Origin: Youngiibacter multivorans | GTDB lineage: Bacteria; Bacillota; Clostridia; Clostridiales; Clostridiaceae | NCBI RefSeq assembly: GCF_017873395.1 | Contig: NZ_JAGGKC010000011.1 | Coordinates: forward strand, 1 to 64,000 | Direction: 5' to 3' | DNA: 64,000 nt | In this document: positions 16,609 to 25,310 of the stretch, one piece after another | How the letters are laid out: every line of letters begins with the position of its first letter | Numbering within the stretch: the stretch's first letter is position 1 | Notes under the pieces: generated by a model | Told to the model about the DNA's origin: nothing | What the model saw: the letters and a program-made list of their open reading frames with translations, nothing else | Database searches by the model: none | Made by a program: the position numbers and the translations under genes

Positions 16609-17630
16609 AGTTCTCTTCTCATTCTCCAAATCAGTTCTTTCCCTTCTTCGCTCTCCAGGTATTTGACTGTATTCTCGGGTATCATTCCATAGGCTTCCTC
16701 TATCCGGTCTTCAGTGAGTAACTTCCTCACTACCGATGCGCTGACGGGGGTCCCGTTTTGCTCCAGCCTATCTACAGTCCTTGATTCCAATGAGCTTTTT
16801 TTCATCAGTTCCCTGAGCTTGCTGTTGTAGACTTCAGTCACTTCATCCGTAGGCTCGGATCCGAAGAATCTGACATCTATCGCCAGGTCTCTTGCAATCT
16901 TGTCTATGAAAAGGCCACCGTCCAATTCGGTATAGACGCCCAGCATTTCATCGCGCTTCTTGATGAAATATGTCGGGAAAGTCGCCTTCGATATGATGTA
17001 GGGTCCTCCCATGAGGACATGGACATTTGGAAATTCCTTGAGTTCGTTCTTGACGATCCTGTACCTGTCCTCGAAAGGGAACAGCGAGCTGTCTTCCTGG
17101 ACAACGAAAACAAGGAGGTCAGAAACCTCTCTTGATGCGGTCTCGACAAGATACCTGTGACCGTTAGTCATTGGGTTGCAGTTCATTACAACTGCTCCTC
17201 TTCTGCCTTCCTTTTTCGGGATCTTCTTCTGGATCCTTGAAATCCAGTTGGAATAGCTTCCGAATCCACCCTCCATGAGGCACGCCCTCTCGGTGTTGTA
17301 CACGAGTACCATACCCAAAGCAGCGAATATCAGGATGTTCTCAGGAGTAGTGAAGGCAAAGTAGGAAACATACCCCTTGTCAGACAGGTATTGCACCAGT
17401 CCGTTGAAGATCAGGCGGGCCAGACCTTCATGCTGATGGTCAGCATGCACGAAGAAATATTTCAGCGTATTGCCCTCCACCGATCCAGTGGCTACAATGG
17501 CACCTTCATGCCTGACGACCATGGTAAGGTCGCACCTTGAGTAGACCACCTCGAATGACTTCAGGAAATCGCTGACTTCCTCAAATTCAGTTTTGTCGTT
17601 GATGTTGACTTCTTCTGCGAAATAAATCAT
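16605..17630 (-). CDS. citC: [citrate/citramalate lyase] ligase CitC
   Basis: 341 residues. An N-terminal GNAT-like domain (residues 1-125, with GLARLIFNGLVQYL) is followed by the nucleotidyltransferase domain with RRGAVVMNCNPMTNGHRYLVETAS, the HxGH-type motif of CitC. It acetylates the lyase acyl-carrier thiol with acetate and ATP, switching the lyase on. ATG 17630 has AGGTGG five bases upstream; an upstream ATG at 17741 would add 37 unsupported residues. The gene overlaps citX and lies 572 bases downstream of mesaconate hydratase, with a large palindrome in between. Confidence 0.88.
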   Translation of the reverse strand: MIYFAEEVNINDKTEFEEVSDFLKSFEVVYSRCDLTMVVRHEGAIVATGSVEGNTLKYFFVHADHQHEGLARLIFNGLVQYLSDKGYVSYFAFTTPENILIFAALGMVLVYNTERACLMEGGFGSYSNWISRIQKKIPKKEGRRGAVVMNCNPMTNGHRYLVETASREVSDLLVFVVQEDSSLFPFEDRYRIVKNELKEFPNVHVLMGGPYIISKATFPTYFIKKRDEMLGVYTELDGGLFIDKIARDLAIDVRFFGSEPTDEVTEVYNSKLRELMKKSSLESRTVDRLEQNGTPVSASVVRKLLTEDRIEEAYGMIPENTVKYLESEEGKELIWRMRREL

Positions 17631-18202
17631 TTTCACCACCTGAATAGCAGCAGATTGATCGGAAATGGTTTCAGCCCTTCCCTGCCAATAAAGCAAGAAT
17701 TCGGACTTCATCCCTCTAATTATATCACAGCAGCCGTGCAATGTAGCAAAAAGGAAATGTAACTAAACTGCTAACACTGCAAATTTTAAAACTTGAAAAA
17801 GGAACATTGAAATCGAAGGGATAACATCATTTGGTATATCGTAATATACTAAATCATGATTTACTTTATTACGATATACCAAACAAGTTTGCTTACCCAT
17901 AATCCATTTAGCAATGATAATTCAGTAATCATTGCTATTAGTCTAATTTCGGAATGTGATCCCAAAAAACTAACTTGGCAGACACTTTATCGGCCAATCG
18001 TTATCACCATTTTACTCCGAAGCCTCATCCGTATGGGAGCTTTGCACCATCATCCAGTGAATTGAAAAGGTGCCGGCGATTATCCACCAGCACCATCATC
18101 CTATTCGATACAATTATCCTGCAATGCCAGATTACACTGAGTAAAAACCGCCTCGAATTCGGAAGTGCCTGTTCAAAGGTAAAATTTATGTTCTGTAAAC
18201 TC
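17631..18202. other. 572-bp gene-free stretch in the methylaspartate locus
   Basis: No credible coding frame with a ribosome binding site is present. It holds a 54-bp nested palindrome at 17830-17883 and a 12-bp direct repeat GCACCATCATCC at 18044-18055 and 18090-18101. Genes for citramalate lyase (citDEF) would fit here functionally but no trace was recognised in any frame. Confidence 0.7.
17830..17883. repeat. 54-bp nested palindrome
   Basis: Perfect 17-bp arms at 17830-17846 and 17867-17883 (core GGTATATCGTAATA and its complement) enclose a 14-bp perfect palindrome TAAATCATGATTTA (17850-17863); only three bases on each side of the centre do not pair. All parts share the centre 17856.5. 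A/T-rich, no U-tract on either side. Confidence 0.9.
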
Positions 18203-18760
18203 CTATTCCAGCGACTTAAGATAAGCAGCCCTTCCAGTCTCATACAGGTCTTCGCCTCTTGAGTCGATGATGACAGTTGCTGGGAAGTCAACAACCTCAA
18301 ATTCTCTGATGGCTTCAGGTCCCAGCTCCTCGTAGGCAATGACCCTTGAAGCCACAATCGTCTTCTTTATGAGGGCTCCGGCTCCGCCTATGGCTGCAAA
18401 ATAAACTGCGCCATGCTCCCTTATCTTCGCCTTAACTGCGTCGTTCCTCTCGCCCTTCCCGATCATTCCGAGAAGACCAAGGTCAAGAAGCCTTGGCGTA
18501 TAGGCGTCCATTCTCAGGCTTGTTGTAGGACCTGCAGAACCTACGGGCTCGCCTGGCCTTTCCGGCGTCGGCCCCACATAGTATATGGCAGCTCCCCTGA
18601 TGTCAAACGGCAGCTCTCCGCCGTTATCGAGCAGCTCAATCATCTTCTTATGGGCAGCATCCCTTGCGGCATACAGCTTTCCTGAAATCAGGACATTGTC
18701 TCCCGGCTTAAGGCTCTCAAGGGACTCTCTGGTGAATGGGGCATTTATCCTTATATCCAT
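18203..18760 (-). CDS. mesaconate (2-methylmalate) hydratase, beta subunit
   Basis: 185 residues of the class I fumarase beta-subunit family. Features are SGKLYAARDAAHKKM near residue 30, GPTPERPGEPVGSAGPTTSLRMD near 65, and GGAGALIKK. Together with the alpha subunit it hydrates mesaconate to (S)-citramalate, the third step of glutamate fermentation; ordinary fumarase is the alternative, but the operon context favours mesaconate. Its ATG overlaps the alpha-subunit stop by one base. No strong terminator follows, and a 572-base gap separates it from citC. Confidence 0.85.
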   Translation of the reverse strand: MDIRINAPFTRESLESLKPGDNVLISGKLYAARDAAHKKMIELLDNGGELPFDIRGAAIYYVGPTPERPGEPVGSAGPTTSLRMDAYTPRLLDLGLLGMIGKGERNDAVKAKIREHGAVYFAAIGGAGALIKKTIVASRVIAYEELGPEAIREFEVVDFPATVIIDSRGEDLYETGRAAYLKSLE

Positions 18761-19602
18761 TAAAGAGTAACCTCCTTGTGCCTTGTGGCATGGCAGTTTA
18801 TGTTCACTGCAACAGGCAGCCCTGCGATATGGGTCGGGAACGTCTCAATAGCAACCTTCAGCGCCGTTGTCCTTCCACCGAAGCCCTGAGGTCCTATGCC
18901 AAGGCTGTTTATCTTCTCCAGCAGCTCCTTCTCCAGCTCGCAATAGAACGGGTCAGGGTTGCACTCATCAAGGCTCCTCATCAGAGCCTTCTTCGCAATG
19001 TATGTGACCTTGTCGAATGAGCCACCTATGCCCACTCCTACAACCAATGGAGGGCAGGCGTTAGGTCCTGCCAGCTCAACAGTCTCAATGACAAAGTCCT
19101 TCACACCCTGAAGGCCGTCAGATGGCTTAAGCATCTTGAGCCTTGACATGTTCTCGGATCCGAAGCCCTTTGGAGCAACCATGATCTTAAGTGAATCTCC
19201 AGGAACTATCTTGTAGTGTATTATTCCCGGTGTGTTATCCCCGGTGTTCTTCCTCGCAAGCGGGTCTCCAACAACCGATTTCCTAAGCAGGCCATCTTTG
19301 TAGCCTTCCCTTATGCCCTGGTTTATCGCGTCATCAAAGCCACCTCCTGTTATATGGACCTCCTGTCCTATCTCAACGAAGACAACCGCCATCCCCGTAT
19401 CCTGGCACATTGGCACATTCTCAGTATCCGCAATCTCAGCGTTCTCTATGATCCTTCCCAGAGTGTCCGTTGCGAGCAGCCACTTTTCATTCTCCTTGCT
19501 CTTCCTGAGCGCATCCGCCACATCCTTCGGCAGATGGTAGTTTGCTTCCATTACAAGCCTTCTGATCTCAGACGTGACCAGAGCAGCATCAATTCCCTTC
19601 AT
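18760..19602 (-). CDS. mesaconate (2-methylmalate) hydratase, alpha subunit
   Basis: 280 residues of the class I [4Fe-4S] fumarase alpha family. Cluster cysteines are visible at MCQDTGMA, GPNACPPLVVGVGIGG and the CNPDPFYCELE region. It forms the heterodimeric hydratase with the next gene. It lies 97 bases after methylaspartate ammonia-lyase, beyond a GC-rich hairpin, so expression may be partly uncoupled from the upstream genes. Substrate is inferred from the locus. Confidence 0.87.
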   Translation of the reverse strand: MKGIDAALVTSEIRRLVMEANYHLPKDVADALRKSKENEKWLLATDTLGRIIENAEIADTENVPMCQDTGMAVVFVEIGQEVHITGGGFDDAINQGIREGYKDGLLRKSVVGDPLARKNTGDNTPGIIHYKIVPGDSLKIMVAPKGFGSENMSRLKMLKPSDGLQGVKDFVIETVELAGPNACPPLVVGVGIGGSFDKVTYIAKKALMRSLDECNPDPFYCELEKELLEKINSLGIGPQGFGGRTTALKVAIETFPTHIAGLPVAVNINCHATRHKEVTL

Positions 19603-19669
19603 TCAAGCACCTCCTTATTCTCCCATGATTATACTATAATGATCCTCTTTTTTACACAGAGCAGAGAAA

Positions 19670-19693
19670 CGCCGGCAGCAATTGCAGCCGGCG
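19670..19693 (-). terminator. hairpin between mal and mesaconate hydratase genes
   Basis: CGCCGGC and GCCGGCG form a 7-bp GC-rich stem with a further self-complementary CAATTG inside. It follows the mal stop by six bases. The downstream minus-strand sequence is only moderately U-rich (GTTTCTCT), so this may be a partial terminator or an mRNA-stabilising hairpin. Confidence 0.6.
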
Positions 19694-19698
19694 CTGAT

Positions 19699-20940
19699 TT
19701 ATCTTATTCTTCCTGCCAAGGCAAGAACCCTGTTCATCTCGTTATTAACTATCATATAGCCTTCATCAAAGCCCATTCCCGGCTTTGCCAGTGTCTGCCT
19801 GGCACCGCAGGCCATTGCTATGTTCACGCAAACTTCAGCGCTCCTGTTGGTCTCATTGCAGGTACCACCAAGATAAGCACCGATGCCCTTTTCCTTGCAG
19901 TATAGAATCGCCTTGATGGAGTTGTTCACTCCTCCAAGGTCAGGAGTCTTCACCTGTATCATGTGGCCTGAACGGTTGTCAGCGAAATAGATGACATCCT
20001 CATATGTGTTGCACCATTCATCCGCAACAAGCTCAACATTTATCCCACGACTGTCAAGGAGTGCAGTGAGGTCCCTTAAGGCCTCCATCTGTTCCTTCCT
20101 GCCGCCTTTGTCCATTGGCCCCTCAATCCTTAGCCTGAAGGGTCTTGCAGCCTCCTCAAGGGTCTTGAGGTAATCAGCCATCCTGTCCATATCCTGGTTG
20201 AAGAGCATGCCTATGGTCCCATAGACGTCTATGTGGAATATGGGGCTATAGTTATCCTCTTCCCTATGGAGAAGCACCCTGTCCCTCAGCCACTCAATGT
20301 AGGCCTTGAGGATTTCACCATGCCGTCCGAGCTTCTCGTCGATATTATTGATGAGGGCATGGGGCATGACATCAGCGCCCTTTATTATCATCTTGTCGGC
20401 GTTGGTATACCTGTCATCCCCGCTCTGTGCAAATATTGGGATCCTTCTTAGCTCAACCCCGGTGGAATATTCTTCCTTTACGACCTCTGCCATGGTTAGC
20501 CTTCTGCTCCTTGAAGCTGCGTCAAGCAGAGCCTGGGTGACACCGTACCTTACAGCTGTATGGAGCTTCTTCCCGTTAACCTCTATTGAGTCGATCTCAT
20601 CTGCAAGCACACGGAATGAAGATGCATCCCTGTTTAGCAGAGCGTCCCTGACCTCGCCTTCTATGAGCGGTATGAAGTCTTTCGCAAGGAACAGGGGGTC
20701 CCTTCCTCCTGCTCCTGAATACTGTACTGCAGCGCAGTCTCCGTAAGCAACCTCTCCATTTTCAAGTATCAGCATTACCGAGATGCTCTCCCCCGGAACC
20801 CTTATGCTTTTGAAGCCTTCAGTTGTGGGCTCACCGGTATATATGAAACCATCGTGTCCGGCTCCTCCTACAATGGCTTTCTGGTCGTCAAAGTAGAATC
20901 CGGTCTTTCCTTCTGAACAAACTAAGTCTACAATCCTCAT
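19699..20940 (-). CDS. mal: methylaspartate ammonia-lyase
   Basis: 413 residues, the same length class as the Clostridium tetanomorphum enzyme, of the enolase superfamily. Metal ligands Asp238, Glu273 and Asp307, the acid/base Lys331 (in QVKTPDLGG) and His194 all fall at the positions I recall for that enzyme. It removes ammonia from (2S,3S)-3-methylaspartate to give mesaconate. ATGA overlap with the glutamate mutase epsilon gene upstream. Very strong assignment. Confidence 0.96.
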   Translation of the reverse strand: MRIVDLVCSEGKTGFYFDDQKAIVGGAGHDGFIYTGEPTTEGFKSIRVPGESISVMLILENGEVAYGDCAAVQYSGAGGRDPLFLAKDFIPLIEGEVRDALLNRDASSFRVLADEIDSIEVNGKKLHTAVRYGVTQALLDAASRSRRLTMAEVVKEEYSTGVELRRIPIFAQSGDDRYTNADKMIIKGADVMPHALINNIDEKLGRHGEILKAYIEWLRDRVLLHREEDNYSPIFHIDVYGTIGMLFNQDMDRMADYLKTLEEAARPFRLRIEGPMDKGGRKEQMEALRDLTALLDSRGINVELVADEWCNTYEDVIYFADNRSGHMIQVKTPDLGGVNNSIKAILYCKEKGIGAYLGGTCNETNRSAEVCVNIAMACGARQTLAKPGMGFDEGYMIVNNEMNRVLALAGRIR

Positions 20941-22400
20941 TTTTCACCATCCTCCGGTCTTCCGATAAGCATTCCCTTTCCCACTGCAAATATGTCATCA
21001 ACTGTCATCTGGAAGCCGACCTTCCTGTGTTCAAAGGTTCCCCTCTCATCAAGCTTAGCCTTGTTGAAATCAAGGAGTTCCTTGGACAGAGGTACGTTGC
21101 CTGCGTTCAGGTACCTTACTGAACCTGTGTTGTCCCTTGCCGGCATCATCTTTCCATGATTGTATTTTGATGGTGCAAAAGGCACATCTATTAACCCAAG
21201 CCTAAAGCCCTCTACAACTCCCCTTGCGAGGTCACCCTTTCCTACCTCGATCACCTTCTCTATCATGCAGGCAGTCTCAGCCTTGATGATCGTTATCTCA
21301 GCAGCCAGCTCCTTGCTCATCGGCATCGTCTGCCCCTTGAGCATGTTAAGGGTCATCTTGGTGTCCCTTATCCCCTGTGCGTTCGCTTCCTTAGTCGGTA
21401 TTCCAAGAGCCTCATGGGGCGTCTTGACTATGACCTTGGTTGCACCTGCAAGAGCTGCTGCAGTTGAGCCCAATGAGATCACACCAAAGGCCTTTGCCTC
21501 ATCCTCGGGGAATCCTCCCATCCACTGGTGGAAAACTGTCGTAACATACACTCCGTCATATCCGAACCTGTGAAGGTACTCGTTAGTCTGGCTTTCAAGG
21601 GCCCTGATGGCTGCAATGTCCTGTATAAGGTTTCCGCATTGGCCGTAGCCTACTGTAATGTTCTTCACTCCCTGCTCTGCAGCAAGAAGAGCTTCAATTA
21701 TCGCCACCGCATTGGAGGTTGATGGCGGTACGAGCGTCCCTGTAAGAGGTCCGAATGGCTCCCTGTTGAGCTCGATTCCTCTCTCCTCGTAGTACCCGAC
21801 AAGCCTGTCGCAATACTGCCAGTCGGTTATGGTCTTCTCCATGGAAACACTCTTAGCATACGGTATGTTGTAGCTAATTCCTCCGCCTTCATTCGACGTC
21901 CAGCCTGAAGCATGGATTATCTCAGACAAAAGCCTCGCATCCGGTGTACCGTGCCTTGCCTGCACCGGCACATGGACCGCCTCGAATACCCTCCTGCAGC
22001 CAGCAACCCCATGGTTGACCGCAGGGAATCCATTCAGCATTGACCTTCCAAGCCTTTTGGATTCCTCTATTCCTACCTGACACTCATCATACCTGTTCTG
22101 TCTTGTGTAGGAATCAATGGTTGAAGGCAGAAGGTCAGCCCCCCCTTCCTTCTCAAGGTGGAGAAGAAGTTCGATGTGGTCTTCTATAAGCGCGACTCCT
22201 GCCCTTGGCTGGGCCAGGGTAATACCTTCCTCTTTGGCTTTCCTGAGCTTTTTAGCCACATTCTTCTCGTCAGGCACCTTCTTCAGGTACTCCACAGCTT
22301 CATTAAGGTCTACGTCTTTTCCGGTCGGCCAGTGCGTCAGCACGTCCTCCCTTATCCTCATGAATTCTTCCTCTGTAAGCTTCCTGTTCCTTAGATTCAT
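20937..22400 (-). CDS. glmE: glutamate mutase epsilon subunit (methylaspartate mutase)
   Basis: 487 residues, the normal length. Characteristic stretches: LAQPRAGVALIEDHIELL, NGFPAVNHGVAGCRRVFEAV, RHGTPDARLLSEIIHASGWTSNEGGGISYNIPYAK and the C-terminal SVRYLNAGNVPL. It is the TIM-barrel catalytic subunit that, with adenosylcobalamin on the sigma subunit, rearranges L-glutamate to methylaspartate. ATG 22400 has AGGAG eight bases upstream; a GTG three codons earlier sits in the binding site. Preceded by the mutL reactivase and followed by mal. Confidence 0.95.
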   Translation of the reverse strand: MNLRNRKLTEEEFMRIREDVLTHWPTGKDVDLNEAVEYLKKVPDEKNVAKKLRKAKEEGITLAQPRAGVALIEDHIELLLHLEKEGGADLLPSTIDSYTRQNRYDECQVGIEESKRLGRSMLNGFPAVNHGVAGCRRVFEAVHVPVQARHGTPDARLLSEIIHASGWTSNEGGGISYNIPYAKSVSMEKTITDWQYCDRLVGYYEERGIELNREPFGPLTGTLVPPSTSNAVAIIEALLAAEQGVKNITVGYGQCGNLIQDIAAIRALESQTNEYLHRFGYDGVYVTTVFHQWMGGFPEDEAKAFGVISLGSTAAALAGATKVIVKTPHEALGIPTKEANAQGIRDTKMTLNMLKGQTMPMSKELAAEITIIKAETACMIEKVIEVGKGDLARGVVEGFRLGLIDVPFAPSKYNHGKMMPARDNTGSVRYLNAGNVPLSKELLDFNKAKLDERGTFEHRKVGFQMTVDDIFAVGKGMLIGRPEDGEK

Positions 22401-22411
22401 ATCCCCCACTC

Positions 22412-23794
22412 CTAACAGCTAAACATATATTTCTTCAGCATTCTTAAAGCCTTTTCACTGTCTATCATTGCAAGCAGCCCCATTGCTGACAGGATGTAGT
22501 CCCTGTCGTACAGGAATCCCGGACGCCTCGGCTTCAGGGAATCAGGGTCGTCCATTGTAAACACTGAAGCCCTGAGGATCTCCTTCGGATTCCTGCTGTA
22601 CACTATTACCCCGCCAGTACCAATGACATAGGGCAGCTCAGACAGGTCCTTGCCTTCCTGAGCGAACATCATTCCAAGCGGAGAATAGATGGCAGTCACA
22701 GTGCCAGCATGCCTCTTCATTGACATGTCGCAGCAGATTTTTGCCATTCCTTCATCAAACTCAATGTCGGCTTCTTTTGTTGAGACGAAGGCCGTATTGT
22801 CGTGACGCCTCGAAAACTCCTTTTCGTAATCAAACTTCCCCTCGTCCAGGTATTTACGCACAAGTCTTCTGCCAGATGCCTCATAAAGAGACAGGGCAGA
22901 ATATCTCATCCCAAGATCCCCCTCAACAGTCCTTTTTGAGAGAGGTTCAAGAAGTCCGCGCAAAATAACAGAGGGCTTACTTGGCGCCCCTTCGGCTATG
23001 GTGTGGACGTCTGTAGTCGCACCACCAATGTCGATTATCGCAAGGTCACCTATACCCTCCATATCCTTGGTACCCATGGACAGAACCTCCGCTGCCTTAA
23101 GGACTGCAGCCGGAGTCGGCATAAGGATGCCGCTGATCATGCCTTCCATTCCTGACATGCCCTTGGCCTTGACTATCCTCTTCATGAAGATGGTCCTTAT
23201 GGTCTCCCTTGCAGGAAGCACATTGATATCATTAAGGCTCGGCATGACATTTTCCGTCATATGATAATCTATGGCATTGCCAAAAATATCCCTGATTTCA
23301 TCCACCGCACTCTTGTTGCCGGCGACCACCACAGGAATCCCGATTTCAAATTCTCTGATCATCTTCGCATTGTGAATAATGACCTCCGAATTTCCGCCAT
23401 TAGTGCCACCTGCCAAAAGGATCATGTCAGCGTTCGATTCCTTTATCTCCCGCATCTCATCTTTGTTCAGCTTGAAGCTGTATACCCTGATGACCCTTGC
23501 TCCTGCTCCGAGAGCTGCCCTTTTGGCCGCTTCTGCTGTCAGCTCAGGAACCAGTCCTATGGCGATTATCTTCAGGCCCCCTGCAGCCGATGAACACGCA
23601 AGCTTCCTTATGTAGTTAAGCTCTCCTGCCTTGCCTTCAAGCTCCTTCATCGCATTCAGGTAGCCTTCCTTAACATCAGTCTCTACTGTTGTATATGCCT
23701 TGCCCGTTGCAATTACCTCATCGGCATTCGCATCCACAGCAGTGAGCTTTGTATAGGTGCTTCCGAAATCAATGAAGAGATACGCATCCCTCAT
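22412..23794 (-). CDS. mutL: glutamate mutase reactivation/chaperone protein MutL
   Basis: 460 residues of the ASKHA (actin-like ATPase) family. FIDFGSTYTKLTAVD (phosphate 1) and AIIDIGGATTDVHTIAEG (phosphate 2) are clear, plus a C-terminal VIGTGGVIVYSRNP. It lies between the sigma and epsilon genes, the conserved position in glutamate fermenters, where it is thought to repair inactive cobalamin-bound mutase. Gaps of one base to glmS and 11 bases to glmE. Confidence 0.9.
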   Translation of the reverse strand: MRDAYLFIDFGSTYTKLTAVDANADEVIATGKAYTTVETDVKEGYLNAMKELEGKAGELNYIRKLACSSAAGGLKIIAIGLVPELTAEAAKRAALGAGARVIRVYSFKLNKDEMREIKESNADMILLAGGTNGGNSEVIIHNAKMIREFEIGIPVVVAGNKSAVDEIRDIFGNAIDYHMTENVMPSLNDINVLPARETIRTIFMKRIVKAKGMSGMEGMISGILMPTPAAVLKAAEVLSMGTKDMEGIGDLAIIDIGGATTDVHTIAEGAPSKPSVILRGLLEPLSKRTVEGDLGMRYSALSLYEASGRRLVRKYLDEGKFDYEKEFSRRHDNTAFVSTKEADIEFDEGMAKICCDMSMKRHAGTVTAIYSPLGMMFAQEGKDLSELPYVIGTGGVIVYSRNPKEILRASVFTMDDPDSLKPRRPGFLYDRDYILSAMGLLAMIDSEKALRMLKKYMFSC

Positions 23795-23795
23795 G

Positions 23796-24227
23796 CTATG
23801 CCCCTAACGCTTCTTCTGCAACTCCCAGGTCCTCCCTGAGGTCGTGGATCGCCGTGTCAACCGTTGTTCCCGGGGGATAAACCCTGTCGAAGCCCATGCT
23901 TTCAAATCTTGCCTTGACCTCGCTGAAGTCCTGCTTTCCTACTACAATGTTTCCACCAACGTAGAGCAGTATGTCCTTAAGTCCTGCCTCGTCGCACTTT
24001 TCTCTCATTCCTCTGCAGTCGATCTCTCCATGGCCATACAGCGATGACACCATTATCACCTGGGCATTGGTCTCAATTGCCGCATTGATGAAATCCTCCT
24101 GTGGTGAAAGCACCCCAATGTTAACAACATTGAAACCTGCCTCGGTCAATGAATAATCAAGTATCTTGTTGCCCACTGCATGACAGTCAGAGCCTATAAC
24201 TCCAAGTACTATTGTCTTCTTTTCCAT
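23796..24227 (-). CDS. glmS: glutamate mutase sigma subunit (B12-binding)
   Basis: 143 residues with the base-off/His-on cobalamin motif DxHxxG at Asp14, His16, Gly19 (SDCHAVGNK), followed by LYGHGEIDC and LYVGGNIVVGKQ typical of this subunit. It binds adenosylcobalamin and pairs with the epsilon subunit. This glmS is not glucosamine-phosphate synthase. GGAG eight bases before ATG. It follows the GntR regulator by 18 bases and is probably co-transcribed with it. Confidence 0.95.
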   Translation of the reverse strand: MEKKTIVLGVIGSDCHAVGNKILDYSLTEAGFNVVNIGVLSPQEDFINAAIETNAQVIMVSSLYGHGEIDCRGMREKCDEAGLKDILLYVGGNIVVGKQDFSEVKARFESMGFDRVYPPGTTVDTAIHDLREDLGVAEEALGA

Positions 24228-24245
24228 CTTAATCGCTCCTTCTGC

Positions 24246-25217
24246 CTACATAAGGCTCTGTTCTATCAGTTTGCTCTTCAGGGCCTTTACCGAGCCCTCA
24301 TCAAGGTTGTATTGGAATTCTATGATTTCCTTGCCATCGATGTTGTATTTTTCTATATCCTTGACCCTGCCTGGTGATACTATGAGGACCTCGCTGTCTT
24401 CAACGAGTTTCCTGACCTCATCCTCATCCCTTGTGTTTGAAAACTCAATGCTGAGGTAGCCGAGTCCTGCAGATTCAAGGGCCTGCCTTGTCTTCTGCAT
24501 GAACTGGTCTGATATGCACAGGAATCCGAATCTTTTGCTGTCAGGGTATCTCGCTATCCTGACTATGGTCTCCAGGTCTGGATTTATAGCAATTCCCAGG
24601 ACTTCCTTCCCGAAGCTGCCGACAAGGTCGACTACTTCCCTGACATGATTGAAGGTCGCAATGACTACGCTTGCTTCCCTTAGCTTCCTTGCGGTCTCGT
24701 CATCCATGGTCTCCAGGTCTGAGATTGTCAGTGGCTGGCATGGAATCCTGGTAAGCTCAGTGAGCTCCCTTGCAAAAAACTTTGCCTGTTCAATGTTGCA
24801 CTCGAGGAACACGGACCTGGCACCCGACAAGCCGTTTGTCCTGACCCTTATCCTGTCATCAAGCATCACTGAAAGACTCTTTTCATCCACTCCCAGAGCA
24901 GCAGCCTCATCTATTGCCTGGTCCAGCAGCCTGTGGAGGTTCAGATACCTGTCCCTGCCATATCCTGCCGCATCATCAGATACGAAGGTGCCTTTTCCCT
25001 GCCTTGATGTCAGCAGTCCTGATGCCTCCAGCTCCCTGTATGCTGAACTGACGGTATTCCTGCTTACTCCAAGCTCCAATGAAAGGTCCCTTTCAGCCGG
25101 CATCCTGTAGCCTGCTTCAAGCTCCCTCTTTTTTATGAGTTCGGAGACCTGGTCATATAGCTGCTTATAAAGCGGTTTGCCATTGTTCTTGTTAAGGGTA
25201 ATGTTCAAATCAGTCAC
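24246..25217 (-). CDS. GntR-family regulator of the methylaspartate operon
   Basis: 323 residues. An N-terminal winged helix (residues 12-75: LYKQLYDQVSELIKKRELEAG, MPAERDLSLELGVSRNTVSSAYRELE, GKGTFV) is followed by a C-terminal domain of about 240 residues that is not an aminotransferase and not a UTRA or FadR domain I recognise; it looks like a two-lobed alpha/beta fold. First gene of the glutamate-fermentation operon, so probably its regulator. The GTG start lies in a 15-bp tandem duplication of the translation start region and is preceded by an overlapping six-codon mini-frame. Candidate binding sites lie upstream at 25311 and 25364. Confidence 0.82.
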   Translation of the reverse strand: MTDLNITLNKNNGKPLYKQLYDQVSELIKKRELEAGYRMPAERDLSLELGVSRNTVSSAYRELEASGLLTSRQGKGTFVSDDAAGYGRDRYLNLHRLLDQAIDEAAALGVDEKSLSVMLDDRIRVRTNGLSGARSVFLECNIEQAKFFARELTELTRIPCQPLTISDLETMDDETARKLREASVVIATFNHVREVVDLVGSFGKEVLGIAINPDLETIVRIARYPDSKRFGFLCISDQFMQKTRQALESAGLGYLSIEFSNTRDEDEVRKLVEDSEVLIVSPGRVKDIEKYNIDGKEIIEFQYNLDEGSVKALKSKLIEQSLM

Positions 25218-25243
25218 CTGTTTCCTTTAGTCACCTGTTTCCT
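25212..25243 (-). repeat. tandem duplication of the GntR start region
   Basis: A 15-bp unit (minus strand AGGAAACAGGTGACT) occurs twice with two bases between, at 25212-25226 and 25229-25243. Each unit holds a ribosome binding site and a GTG. The upstream GTG opens a mini-frame MTKGNR whose TGA overlaps the real GTG as GTGA. Confidence 0.85.
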
Positions 25244-25273
25244 GCAGGTAATTTTCCCATCTCTTGTTACCCT

Positions 25274-25301
25274 AATAGTACCACATTGGACGCATGATGC
25301 A
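25274..25301 (-). promoter_or_regulatory. promoter of the GntR-glutamate mutase operon
   Basis: On the minus strand TTGCAT (25296-25301), 16 bases, TACTAT (25274-25279). It lies about 55 bases ahead of the GntR start and is the best sigma-A match in the region. Confidence 0.5.
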
Positions 25302-25310
25302 AGGCTTTTT

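Noticed and set aside
18044..18101. Direct repeat GCACCATCATCC in the gap after the mesaconate hydratase gene, as a possible transposon remnant.
   Set aside because: No terminal inverted repeats or transposase-like frame was found; a 12-bp repeat alone is weak.
18025..18357. A 110-codon minus-strand frame overlapping the end of the mesaconate hydratase beta gene.
   Set aside because: It lies mostly in another frame of that gene, lacks a binding site and has no recognisable product.
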